The notes: generated by a model not told the origin, from the letters alone. 31,794 nucleotides of DNA from CAWUKT01 sp963923035 (GCA_963923035.1 CAWUKT010000081.1:1-31794), one strand, 5' to 3'; shown: positions 15,305-24,006, counted from the stretch's first letter. Numbers and translations: made by a program.

Positions 15305-18300
15305 ATGAGCATCATCCATCCCCTGGACGAACTGATCAAAGTGGTTCGCCAAGACTCCTCCAAGAAAAAGGCCAAAAAGAAATCCTCCAAAAGCCTCTAC
15401 CAATTTGTTTTGCTGGAAGAGGACGGCACTATCTTCCAGCCCAAGCGCGGCTTTTTCAGTAAGGGCCCTGACCAAACGGAACTTGAGCGCCGCCGCATTC
15501 AGGCCGGTATTTGGTCCGATTGGCACGACATGGAAATCTCTTTGGGCTCCATCACCCTCGGCCTGCCCACCCTACTACAGTTCAGATTCAAACTCAAGAT
15601 TCCCGCCGACAAGGTCGAGCAGGTGGCCAGTAGCTTTGGCCGGGTGGATACAGGGGCTTACTTTGATCAGTTCTTGGAGCAACGAATTCATGAATGGACC
15701 AAACGCAATCCCATTGCCCAGATTCCCGACTTTTCCACCTACCTCAATCAATTGCTAGAAGCCCTGACGAAGCAGGTGAAGGAGACTTTTCACCTCAAGT
15801 TTGAATGGGAAACCCTTCCTGGTCCTCCTCCTTCTCCCAATACCTACGACGATGCCAGTTACACCTGGGAAATCGTTTTCAACGACTATACTACCCCCTT
15901 ACCTGTTTCGCTGAAGGCCAGAAGCCATCCTGACCTTTCCCAACCTGCCACCTATGCTGCCGTGGAGTTCAAAAAGGAGCAAGTGGCTGCTGAATTGGCC
16001 ACTCAGGTGGGAGCTTACTTCCGAACCAAAGCAGTAAAGGAGTACCTCGACAGCACCCAAACCGTGGATCCTGGATTGATGAACGTCATTCGGGAACAGT
16101 TCAAGCGCATTGGCCGCCACCTTGTCTACCTGGATTTGGATATCCGCGATGAATTCAAAGCCCTCGCAGAAGGAGGAATGGAGAAGAAAATTTCCGTCAA
16201 GGTCCAGCCCCTGGGCTGGCGGCGTCCCGTCGAGTTCTCCCTTGAATTCAAGATCAGAGCCATACCTTCCCGCCTCCACCTGATTCTCAAATCGTTTCAA
16301 CACCTCGATCCCAAGGCCAATCTGGAAAGTTTTCTGACCGAACTGATCACCAACGAAGCCGAACAACTCGCCACTTCACGCGCCTCCTTCATCCTGGACT
16401 TCCACCTTCACCAACAAAAATTAGCCGAGGTGTTGCGGGACCAACTGAACCAGCAACATGGACTGCAGTTTCAGGGAGCCTTTGCTTTGCAGGGACGCAA
16501 GGAAATCCTGAGCGGGTTGGAGATCCACCGCGACTCCATTCGCGTGCAGTGCAAGGATATCCGAGAGGACATCATTGTAGAAACCTCTTTGGGAATCGAG
16601 CTGAATGAGAACCAACGGCGCCAGGCATTGGTCGCAGATCTTAGTGAGGAAGGGAAAAAGAGCTTGGTACGGTCAACCATCATAGAAACCTGTGCCCAGA
16701 AGGTCACCTTACACGAACTTTTTGTCACCCCCCAAGCCACCCTCACCAAGATTCGGGAAGCCCTTGAGCAGGAGCTGGACAAACGGGGATTTCGTCTCCG
16801 TCATTTCTCCATTCAACCCCAGACCCAGCTCCACTTTGAAACCGATCCCCCGCAGTTTGACTTTTCCCAGGAATTCTTTCCCCAAGGTAGCTCCAATGGC
16901 ATCGTCTTCAACAGCTCAGTCATCCTGCGCATGCGCAACCTGGCTGACTTCATACGACTGGATGTCAGCCAATTGAACAAATGGGTAGAAAAAACCGTAC
17001 GCGACCAAACCAGTGAAGTCGTTTTCGAAAAAACCAACTCGGAACTGATTCTACACTCTGGCAACATCATCCATACGATCAAGGAAAAGATTCGCACCAC
17101 CTTCCAGGATGCTGGCTATGATGTGCTTCTCCATGTGGTCGAGCCTCAAAATGAATTTGCGGACCTGCAACGTGGCTTTGTGGTCAAGAGCAAACGGGAC
17201 AATTATACCACCAAGAACAATGAATCCGAGGTGGCCATGGACATCAACATCCGGGGGGAAATCCCGGACCTGAATGCCATTGAGAAGTTTCTTCAACGAC
17301 GGGACTTTTCCGTGGAGGATTTCAAGGAAATGATCCAGGGCGTTGCAGAAGACGCAGTTGCCGCGGTGCTGGAGGAAGTCCACGCCGAACATTTTTACTT
17401 CTACTTCGAGCGGCCCTTTCACCGAACCTATGAAGCTCCCCGGCCCTTTGAGGACGGCACACTTCTCAAAAATCACCTGATCACGCAAATCCACAAGGCC
17501 CTGTTGCCGGACGAGGCCAACAAAACTTTCGGAATCAACAATCTGCGGATTACAATTCAGCAAAACGAAACCAAAATCATCCGCCGCTTCAACTCTCTCC
17601 AATCTAAAAGCCATTCCTTCAAGTTCTCTCTCCACCCACCTGGAGATGCAGACTACTCGGAAATTGTTACCCTCAAAGCTGGATTCGGAATTGCGACGGT
17701 CTCGCCGGACCATTGGCATATCTACAAGCAGAAGTGCCGGGTAAACGATCGCGAGACGGAAGAAATCGAACAGCAACTGGAACGAATAGGATCGGACCCT
17801 AAACAACAGGATGAGATTAGGAAGCTCAAACGGGAGCTTGCCGATCTGGAGAAGCAGGGAGCCGCCCAACAGATCGATGAGATTCAAGAGTTGATGCAGG
17901 AAGTGACCCGATCCATGCTGGAGGGCTACGACCCACTGGAGATCAAAAACTACTCTCCGGAAGAAAGCATGGATTTCAAAGAAGATTTGAAGTTCCACCT
18001 CAGCGACTTCCTCAAGTCCCGTACCGGCCTGGTCATTGCATTTGATTATATCCGGTATAAGAGTCTGAGTGAGGGGAAGAAATACAAAAAAATGCTGAAG
18101 CAGGTCAAAGGCCATACGATCAAGGATGCAGGCAAAAAACGGATAGATGACACGGAATCCCGGTCCCGAATTCTCAAAAGTCTCCGGGATAAAATCGAAA
18201 AAAAATACCTCAATCCCGATTTAGATGAAGAGGACATTGAAGAAATCGAACTCTTAAAGGGACATTACAAGGAACTGAGTGGTTCTGACTTCGTCGCCCC

Positions 18301-18469
18301 TCGCCGCTCTCTTCGCATTGGTGGCAACCAGCCCAAAGAACTGAAACGCCACTCGCCCCGGGACCTGCTCAAGCGCCTGAACAGCAAGCGGGAAAAAGAG
18401 CAAGGAAAACTGGAGAAGGGAGAAGAACCGGGAGTGGAAGATGTAGACGTTGAGGAAGAAGATTCGTGA
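15305..18469 (+). CDS. Giant protein with about seven tandem SPFH/band-7-like modules
   Basis: 1054 residues, no signal peptide or membrane segment, with a lysine-rich patch at 19-30. I see repeated modules, each a few beta strands then a helix, a linker, a second helix, a glycine and a closing strand. Approximate spans: 80-172, 188-285, 296-395, 405-508, 530-615, 640-755, and 765-920, the last interrupted by a coiled coil (812-865). Module 4 is clearest: VRSTIIETCAQKVTLHELF, then TKIREALEQELDKRGFRLRH, which follows the SPFH pattern VRsalrevigqltldEll...inerireaLdealerwGirv. Module 5 has TIKEKIRTTFQDAGYDVLLH in the same register. SPFH proteins (stomatin, flotillin, HflK/C) build membrane-bound rings and cages, and major vault protein has one such domain. 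The C-terminal 130 residues are highly charged. As the last operon gene it is likely the scaffold. The fold assignment is by eye only. Confidence 0.6.
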   Translation: MSIIHPLDELIKVVRQDSSKKKAKKKSSKSLYQFVLLEEDGTIFQPKRGFFSKGPDQTELERRRIQAGIWSDWHDMEISLGSITLGLPTLLQFRFKLKIPADKVEQVASSFGRVDTGAYFDQFLEQRIHEWTKRNPIAQIPDFSTYLNQLLEALTKQVKETFHLKFEWETLPGPPPSPNTYDDASYTWEIVFNDYTTPLPVSLKARSHPDLSQPATYAAVEFKKEQVAAELATQVGAYFRTKAVKEYLDSTQTVDPGLMNVIREQFKRIGRHLVYLDLDIRDEFKALAEGGMEKKISVKVQPLGWRRPVEFSLEFKIRAIPSRLHLILKSFQHLDPKANLESFLTELITNEAEQLATSRASFILDFHLHQQKLAEVLRDQLNQQHGLQFQGAFALQGRKEILSGLEIHRDSIRVQCKDIREDIIVETSLGIELNENQRRQALVADLSEEGKKSLVRSTIIETCAQKVTLHELFVTPQATLTKIREALEQELDKRGFRLRHFSIQPQTQLHFETDPPQFDFSQEFFPQGSSNGIVFNSSVILRMRNLADFIRLDVSQLNKWVEKTVRDQTSEVVFEKTNSELILHSGNIIHTIKEKIRTTFQDAGYDVLLHVVEPQNEFADLQRGFVVKSKRDNYTTKNNESEVAMDINIRGEIPDLNAIEKFLQRRDFSVEDFKEMIQGVAEDAVAAVLEEVHAEHFYFYFERPFHRTYEAPRPFEDGTLLKNHLITQIHKALLPDEANKTFGINNLRITIQQNETKIIRRFNSLQSKSHSFKFSLHPPGDADYSEIVTLKAGFGIATVSPDHWHIYKQKCRVNDRETEEIEQQLERIGSDPKQQDEIRKLKRELADLEKQGAAQQIDEIQELMQEVTRSMLEGYDPLEIKNYSPEESMDFKEDLKFHLSDFLKSRTGLVIAFDYIRYKSLSEGKKYKKMLKQVKGHTIKDAGKKRIDDTESRSRILKSLRDKIEKKYLNPDLDEEDIEEIELLKGHYKELSGSDFVAPRRSLRIGGNQPKELKRHSPRDLLKRLNSKREKEQGKLEKGEEPGVEDVDVEEEDS

Positions 18470-18487
18470 TCATTTTCCCATTTCAAA

Positions 18488-18520
18488 GAGGTTTGCATGG
18501 GTGATGTCCGTGCAAACCTC
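18488..18520 (+). terminator. Hairpin after the operon, possible terminator
   Basis: A perfect 10-bp stem (GAGGTTTGCA at 18488-18497, TGCAAACCTC at 18511-18520) with a 13-nt loop begins 18 nt after the last operon stop. There is no strong T-run behind it, so it may instead stabilise the mRNA end. Confidence 0.45.
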
Positions 18521-18546
18521 TGCCCGTTCCATTTGACATTATAAAC

Positions 18547-18707
18547 AAAAAAACACCCCACCCGGAGGAACGGCCCGGCCACTGACAAGCAGAAGTAACC
18601 ATCCAGGCGGTGCAAGCAGTGAGGAAGTCCGGTTTGAGAAACCGGCAAACTGTGGTGCCTGGCGATCCTCGCCGCTCCGGTACCAAGGCCGCTCCTCCGG
18701 AAGGGGA
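18547..18707 (-). ncRNA. Putative structured RNA, unclassified
   Basis: Arms at 18562-18575 and 18687-18700 pair over 14 positions. On the minus strand the only non-Watson-Crick position is a G-U wobble, while on the plus strand it would be an A-C mismatch, so the minus strand is favoured. Extra pairing (CCCC with GGGG) extends the outer stem. Inside, CCAGGC pairs with GCCTGG, and there are hairpins CCGGTTT-CTC-AAACCGG and GGCGA-GGA-TCGCC. The 3' end has T7 (18553-18547). A perfect -7 box TATTTTTG lies just upstream. Length of about 160 nt and rod-like fold are compatible with a 6S-like RNA, but I see no diagnostic motif. RNase P, SRP RNA and tmRNA were considered and do not fit. Confidence 0.5.
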
Positions 18708-18713
18708 AGAGTG

Positions 18714-18721
18714 CAAAAATA
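18714..18721 (-). promoter_or_regulatory. Bacteroidota -7 box for the putative RNA
   Basis: TATTTTTG on the minus strand fits TAnnTTTG and would start transcription near 18707, at the 5' end of the structured RNA. No TTG or TTTG -33 element is seen at the 20-nt spacing, so the promoter may be weak or activator-dependent. Confidence 0.4.
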
Positions 18722-18789
18722 ACCCTTTCAAGGAGGGAATGTTGGGATTGAATGGTCAGGAGAGGCTATATTAGGGATTGGAAAGGGAC

Positions 18790-18855
18790 AAAAAGAAAAA
18801 AGCCCCCTCAGCTGGCGCTGCGGGGGCCTTTCTGACTCAACAGCGAGTCAGAAAG
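18790..18855 (-). terminator. Strong minus-strand terminator with adjoining hairpin
   Basis: Two abutting hairpins. CTTTCTGACTC (18828-18838) pairs perfectly with GAGTCAGAAAG (18845-18855). GCCCCC (18802-18807) pairs with GGGGGC (18822-18827), extended by CAGC/GCTG. On the minus strand the second hairpin is followed by TTTTTTCTTTTT (18801-18790). It implies a minus-strand transcript coming from the right, where no sizeable gene exists. Confidence 0.65.
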
Positions 18856-18921
18856 AACGATTCATCAGGGTTATAAACCCTAGCAAAACTATGTCTAAAG
18901 CCAATTGCCATTGAAAGAACG

Positions 18922-19017
18922 CTAAACTAATGATTGGAATTTTAGAGCGTGTTGCTCATTTCCAACGATACAATGATACCACAGGCGGCTCCGTTCCCAA
19001 AGTTTGGTCTGTACCAT
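18922..19017 (-). CDS. Candidate 31-residue small protein ahead of the orphan terminator
   Basis: An ATG at 19017 opens a 31-codon frame ending in TAG at 18924-18922. The product begins MVQTKLWERSRLWYHC and has no signal or membrane segment. The only support is that the strong minus-strand terminator at 18790-18855 needs an upstream transcript and this is the frame in the right place. No promoter with a clear -7 box was found. It may equally be a non-coding RNA region or chance. Confidence 0.2.
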   Translation of the reverse strand: MVQTKLWERSRLWYHCIVGNEQHALKFQSLV

Positions 19018-19192
19018 TCTAACAATTAGTAAATTCGAAATCGCCATTTTTCCTCCTCTCCTCTCTCTGAATGCAATTCCCATTTATATTTATCATGCTC
19101 AAATTCTATCCACAGATCACCTAATATTTTTCATTTTTTAGGTGAGAAGGGCTTGTTCTGTCCCTGTTCACTGCTTCCTCCCCTTGCAAATG

Positions 19193-19224
19193 CAGAGAGC
19201 CCTTCCGCGGGGAAGGGCTCTCTG
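19193..19224. other. Perfect 14-bp hairpin, function unclear
   Basis: CAGAGAGCCCTTCC (19193-19206) pairs without mismatch with GGAAGGGCTCTCTG (19211-19224) around a GCGG loop. Neither side has a proper T-run, so it may be a terminator variant, an attenuator or an RNA-processing site. The remainder of 19018-19454 is AT-rich with no gene seen, and no consensus promoter was found for the gene at 19455. Confidence 0.5.
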
Positions 19225-19454
19225 TCATTCGTTATTCATTAGGCAAACTGCCAATGTGTATCACACTTATTTCTTTAACTGCAACACAAACCACAAAAAT
19301 CTTGCTCATTCATTCATTTTGTGTTGACGTTTATAAAAGTAGAGGTTCGCCCTCAAAGCCTAAAGATGGTTTACCCTCATTCTAATAAAAAAAATGTGCG
19401 AAGATATTTTTAAATTGATGCAGGCAATCGCAATCCACCTTCAATCCTAATAAA

Positions 19455-21014
19455 ATGACTCCGAAGCTCGATTTGTACGACCTGATTCACTCGCTGACCG
19501 CGAGTGAGCAGAACTCGTTCCGCAAGGAAATCCTCAAGCGCAAGGGGCGTCACCTTTACCTCCAGGTCTTCGACGCCATCCTCGAGCAGGAATCTTACGA
19601 TGAAGCCGCCCTCAAGGACCAATTCAGCGGTGAAAAGACCCTCAACAACTTCTCCATTGCCAAAAGCAACCTCTACGAAAAGGTCCTCGAAGTCCTCACG
19701 AGCCTTCCCCACTACCAAAACCTCGAAACCAAATTTGACAAGCTGCGGCAGCAAATCTCCATCCTGCTGAAGAAGTCTCTTTATAAGCAGGCCCTCCAGC
19801 GGGTGCGCAAGACCATCCGACTCGCCGAAAAACTCGAATCGTTCCGCACCCTCCAGGACCTCTACCAACTCCAGCGTGAGATTGCCCGTTCTTACCTGCC
19901 GCCCCGGGAATACGTCGACCTCCACAACGAAATCCGCCAGAAGGAGTCCTGGCTCCGGGAGGTCAATGCCAACCTGCTCCGCTACAAGGAACTCTTCGAG
20001 ACGGCCACCATCGCGCCGTATTTCCGGCGGGAAGTCCGAAACGCGATGATCAACTCCATCCTGCGCCACACCCTCATGCAGGACGAATCCGAATGCCGCT
20101 CAGTCCGTTCCCGCATCTATTTCTACCGCACCTGGAACTACCTCTACGCCGTCCAAAAGAAGGAATCCGGCTGGCAATTCTTCTCGGGCAAAATCATTCA
20201 GATCCTCAAGGAAGCCAAGCACCTCCTCACGGACGCCGGCATGTTCCTCGTATTCGTCGACACCCTCTACGACTTCGGCCTGAAGTGCATCATCATCGGC
20301 GAATTTGACCAGGCGAATGAATCGGCGGAGGAGCTGCGGACCATGAACAAGAGTCTGAAGTCGGGGGAAAATGAAGCCCTGATCTTTAGCCGGTTCTGGA
20401 AATTGCAATTGATCCTGGCCCAGCGCCTGTTGCAAATCGAAGAAGGAGACCGCGCCATCAAAGAAGTCCGAAATGGATTCCGCCGCTACAAAGACAAGCT
20501 GTCCAAGAAGGACATGATGGAATTGGAGTACTTGATTTCTGTCTACCTCCTCACCATTGAGCGCCCTTCCGATGCCATCCGCTGGATTTTGCGGCTACGC
20601 GAAGAGCGGGTCTCCTCCAACCGGCCGGACCTCCATTTTTATTCCTGGCTCCTCTTCCTCATCGCGCACTTCAACCTGGGGCATTTTGATGTGGTAGAAC
20701 AACAAACTCCGGGGACCGAACACTACTTAAAGGAGCGGAAGGCGTTGGGGCCGTTGGAAAAAAGGTCCATGACCTTCTTCAAGAAAGTCGTGCGGGCCAA
20801 GGACATGGGCGAGACCCGGTCCATCATGGAAGATTTCGACAAGGACCTCAATACCCTCCTCGCCAACGAACGCTACGCGAGCTTTTCCGAGTATTTCGAC
20901 CTGAAGGCTTGGGTGCGGTCCCGGATCAAAGGCATTCCCATGAGCGCCCAAATCCAGGAACAAGGGCTCCAACCCGCCGCCAAAGAGAGCTCCGTACAGG
21001 TGGGAGGCGGATAA
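19455..21014 (+). CDS. Alpha-helical repeat (TPR-like solenoid) protein of unknown function
   Basis: 519 residues, no signal peptide or membrane segment. The N-terminus (LDLYDLIHSLTASEQNSFRKEI) resembles a short helical bundle found at the start of many uncharacterised cytoplasmic Bacteroidota proteins. From about 85 to 470 the sequence is regular amphipathic helices, for example YKQALQRVRKTIRLAEKLES (103-122) and ALIFSRFWKLQLILAQRLLQ, consistent with degenerate TPRs. No catalytic motif is seen. It is rich in E, K and R and probably a scaffold or adaptor. It stands alone: 985 nt separate it from the operon to the left and 165 nt from the secreted protein to the right. Codon use is GC-rich like the genes to its right, unlike the operon. 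Confidence 0.75.
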   Translation: MTPKLDLYDLIHSLTASEQNSFRKEILKRKGRHLYLQVFDAILEQESYDEAALKDQFSGEKTLNNFSIAKSNLYEKVLEVLTSLPHYQNLETKFDKLRQQISILLKKSLYKQALQRVRKTIRLAEKLESFRTLQDLYQLQREIARSYLPPREYVDLHNEIRQKESWLREVNANLLRYKELFETATIAPYFRREVRNAMINSILRHTLMQDESECRSVRSRIYFYRTWNYLYAVQKKESGWQFFSGKIIQILKEAKHLLTDAGMFLVFVDTLYDFGLKCIIIGEFDQANESAEELRTMNKSLKSGENEALIFSRFWKLQLILAQRLLQIEEGDRAIKEVRNGFRRYKDKLSKKDMMELEYLISVYLLTIERPSDAIRWILRLREERVSSNRPDLHFYSWLLFLIAHFNLGHFDVVEQQTPGTEHYLKERKALGPLEKRSMTFFKKVVRAKDMGETRSIMEDFDKDLNTLLANERYASFSEYFDLKAWVRSRIKGIPMSAQIQEQGLQPAAKESSVQVGGG

Positions 21015-21179
21015 ACAGTCCCCCATTGCCATTCCTTTTCTCCCCCACCAGCATCCTTCCGCCGGAAGGGACAGGCTTTCTTGGAAAAAATTCCTATTTT
21101 ATTTCTCGATGACTCCTGCCAATCTCCACATCCTCTTGACCGGATTGGCCGGCACCCAGTGCTACAATAAAACTACCCT

Positions 21180-23939
21180 ATGAAAAAATTGCTTACCCTC
21201 CTGTTAGGACTTTTTCTTGTTGCTACTCTTTTCCTTCCTGCCACCGCAGCCAGCGGTGGGCCTGACGCCTACGGCTACGTTTGGCGCGATTCCAATGAAC
21301 CCAACGGCCCCGCCGTGAACTGGATCGACACCAATTCCACCTGGGTCCAGGTGACCGGCCTTGCCGACGACAACTCGGTCGGACAGTTCAACATTGGTTG
21401 GGCCTTCCACTACTACTGGGCGGACTATACCCGCGTCAAGATCGGCTCCAACGGCTGGTTGTCTTTCGACAATCCCAGCAACGTGGCCCACTGCTTTCCC
21501 ACCCTGCCCACGCCGGCCGGTGCCGCGGACAATATCCTCGCTCCGCTGATGAGCGACCTCAATTTCACCTCCTCCTACCCTCAGTTCCCGAACGTCGGAG
21601 AAGTGTGGTACTGGACCAACAACCAGGATTCGTTTGTCGTCACCTATTACAATGTCCCGTTTTGGGTCAATGCCGTTCCCGATTGGGCCGGCGACAATAC
21701 CTTCCAGGTGGTCCTCTCGGGCGTCGACAGCTCCATCACCTTCACCTACCAAAACATGGACTCGACCTTCGTGAACAACCTGGGCTGTGCATCTGACAAT
21801 GTGGTCGGCATCGAGAACATGACCGGCAATATCGGCCTCCAGTGCTACCAGGAGACCCTTCCCCCTGACAACTATGCAATCCGGTTCTACTATCCGGATT
21901 CGGCCTTGATCAGCGTCACCGACCTGACCCCGTCCTGGAACCTCAACAGCGTCAATGGCGGGGTATTTGTGCCGACCGGAGTCGTCCAGAACCTATTGTG
22001 TCAGGTGAGCAATGTGGGCAATACGAATGTCACCTCGACCACCACCGTGACCGCGGAGATCGAAGACCTGTTGTTGGCGCAGGTCTATACGTCCACTGCC
22101 ACCTTTGGATCGCTCACGGCCGGGGCCAGCACCCCGGTCAACTTCAGCCCATTGCCGAATATCGCGACGGCCGGGCAGTACTATTTCAATACCGGAACGG
22201 TCAATGCGGCGGATATCAATCCCGGCAACAATGCCCGATCGTCGGAAATCAATGTGGTGGACCTCTCCGGCCCCAGCGCAAGGCTGACCTATGCGACCAC
22301 GGGCATCCCGAATGCCGCTATCAGTTGGAGCGGCGGGGCCGATGACGACGGAGGTGGTGTCTACATGGCGCCGCCGGTATATCCGGCGACCATTTCCTCG
22401 CTCGAATACTACCTCTTCGGCACCGGAACCGACTACTACATCGCCGAGGTCTACGACGACGACGGCCCCAACGGAACTGTCGGCACCCTCCTTTTCAGCG
22501 ATACCATCCTCGCCGCCAACCAGACCCAGGGCACCTGGAATACCGTGACCCTAAGTTCGCCCATCACCATCAACAGTGGGGGCGTCTACATCGGCTGGCT
22601 GCAAGGCGGCCCGACCGTGACCCTCGGGGCCGAGGACAATGGCCCCATTTCCCAGCGCTCCTACGAAATCCTGGCCGGACAGTGGGCGGGTTACCGGGAC
22701 AATTCGATCCGGGACCTCTACATCGCCGCCAACATCACCGGCTATCCCTGTGCCGTCAGCGCTTCCTACTCTTCGGTGGATTCGGCCACGACCGTGGACT
22801 TCACCAACCTGAGTTCCGGTGCCACCAGCTATCTCTGGGACTTTGGCGACGGCAACACCTCGACTTCCACAAATCCAACCCATACCTACGCCGCCACGGG
22901 CACCTATACCGCCTGCCTGATCGCCATCGGCGGCTGCGGCAACGATACCACCTGCCAGACCATTTCAGTTGCCTGTCCCACCCCAGCCGCCCAATTCAAC
23001 TCCAGCAACCAGGGCGTCACGGTGAGTTTCAGCGACCAAAGCACGGGTACGCCCAGCACCTGGCTCTGGGACTTTGGCGATGGCAATACCTCGACCATGC
23101 AGAATCCGTCGAATACCTATTCGGCCCCGGGTAGCTACCTGGTTTGCCTGACGGTCACCAATGGATGTGGCGGCGTCGACAGTTCCTGCACCACCATTCA
23201 GGTCTGCGCCCAGCCCCTGTCCAATTTCCAGAGCCAGTCCAATGGCCTGAATGCGGCCTTCCAGAACCTGAGTACGGGCGGCACCTCCACCTTGTGGGAC
23301 TTCGGTGACGGCACGACTTCCACCATGCAAAACCCGAACTATACCTACGCGGCCGCCGGTACCTATACGGTTTGCCTCATCACCTCCAATGCCTGTGCCG
23401 CCGATACGGTTTGCCAGCAGGTCTCGGTCTGCGCCCCGGCCACCCCGGCATTTACCTTTACCCAGCTCGGCACCTTCTCCTTCCTCTTCAACGATGCCAC
23501 CGCCGGCACGCCCCTCTCCTGGTTCTGGGACTTTGACGATGGAACGACTTCCACCATGCAAAATCCCTCCCATGCGTTCCCCGGCTTCGGATCCTATGAT
23601 GTGAGCCTGGTCATTACGGATGCGTGCGGAACCAGCGATACCATTTTCCAGAATGTCCTCCTCGTGGGCCTGGAACAAGGTTGGGACGATGGCAAAGTTG
23701 AATTGTGGCCGAATCCGACCGACGGACAATTGGCCGTCCAATTGACGGGGAACCTGGCCGAAGGAGGCCAACTGATCCTCCGTGATTTGACGGGCCGGAA
23801 ATTGCTGCTCCGCGAAGTGCCGGCCTTCAGCCAACAGTACCGCGAAAACCTGGACCTGAGTTCCTATGCGAACGGGTTGTACTTCCTCGAATTGCAAGGG
23901 GCGGACTTCCGGGTTTCCCTGAAAGTGATCAAAGACTGA
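21180..23939 (+). CDS. Secreted multidomain PKD protein with T9SS sorting domain
   Basis: 919 residues. Signal peptide 1-24 (ends ATAASG). Residues 30-235 form a beta-sandwich of nidogen-like appearance (IGSNGWLSFDNPS, then VQVVLSG-type strands). About 240-365 resemble a CARDB-like adhesion domain, and 370-520 another beta domain with repeated D/G loops. Four PKD domains follow at roughly 523-598, 600-675, 677-750 and 753-828, each with the WDFGDG or WDFDDG core. The C-terminal sorting domain starts near 840 (VELWPNPTDG) and ends GLYFLELQ...LKVIKD. Known for such proteins: export by T9SS to the cell surface or medium, where PKD arrays act as spacers or glycan-binding modules. No catalytic domain is seen, so an adhesin-like role is likely. 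A strong terminator follows directly. Confidence 0.85.
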   Translation: MKKLLTLLLGLFLVATLFLPATAASGGPDAYGYVWRDSNEPNGPAVNWIDTNSTWVQVTGLADDNSVGQFNIGWAFHYYWADYTRVKIGSNGWLSFDNPSNVAHCFPTLPTPAGAADNILAPLMSDLNFTSSYPQFPNVGEVWYWTNNQDSFVVTYYNVPFWVNAVPDWAGDNTFQVVLSGVDSSITFTYQNMDSTFVNNLGCASDNVVGIENMTGNIGLQCYQETLPPDNYAIRFYYPDSALISVTDLTPSWNLNSVNGGVFVPTGVVQNLLCQVSNVGNTNVTSTTTVTAEIEDLLLAQVYTSTATFGSLTAGASTPVNFSPLPNIATAGQYYFNTGTVNAADINPGNNARSSEINVVDLSGPSARLTYATTGIPNAAISWSGGADDDGGGVYMAPPVYPATISSLEYYLFGTGTDYYIAEVYDDDGPNGTVGTLLFSDTILAANQTQGTWNTVTLSSPITINSGGVYIGWLQGGPTVTLGAEDNGPISQRSYEILAGQWAGYRDNSIRDLYIAANITGYPCAVSASYSSVDSATTVDFTNLSSGATSYLWDFGDGNTSTSTNPTHTYAATGTYTACLIAIGGCGNDTTCQTISVACPTPAAQFNSSNQGVTVSFSDQSTGTPSTWLWDFGDGNTSTMQNPSNTYSAPGSYLVCLTVTNGCGGVDSSCTTIQVCAQPLSNFQSQSNGLNAAFQNLSTGGTSTLWDFGDGTTSTMQNPNYTYAAAGTYTVCLITSNACAADTVCQQVSVCAPATPAFTFTQLGTFSFLFNDATAGTPLSWFWDFDDGTTSTMQNPSHAFPGFGSYDVSLVITDACGTSDTIFQNVLLVGLEQGWDDGKVELWPNPTDGQLAVQLTGNLAEGGQLILRDLTGRKLLLREVPAFSQQYRENLDLSSYANGLYFLELQGADFRVSLKVIKD

Positions 23940-23961
23940 ATCTCAACAGATTGAACAAACG

Positions 23962-23994
23962 GCCGTCCCGGGTGACCGGGGCGGCTTTCTTTTT
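23962..23994 (+). terminator. Intrinsic terminator of the PKD protein gene
   Basis: A 10-bp stem (GCCGTCCCGG at 23962-23971, CCGGGGCGGC at 23976-23985, one T-G wobble) has a GTGA loop and is followed by TTTCTTTTT. It begins 22 nt after the stop codon. Confidence 0.85.
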
Positions 23995-24006
23995 ACCCTT
24001 GCCCCC

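Noticed and set aside
18562..18700. RNase P or SRP RNA identity for the structured RNA, prompted by a GAGGAAGTCCGG-like block on the plus strand
   Set aside because: Too short for RNase P, lacks the full P4 core and the SRP tetraloop domain, and the other signals point to the minus strand.
18265..18731. Overlapping minus-strand frames opposite the operon's 3' end and the structured RNA
   Set aside because: They overlap the plus-strand gene and the hairpin-rich RNA region; composition and products look random.
19142..19327. 61-codon plus-strand frame in the intergenic region
   Set aside because: It runs through a perfect 14-bp hairpin and has no promoter, neighbours or recognisable content.
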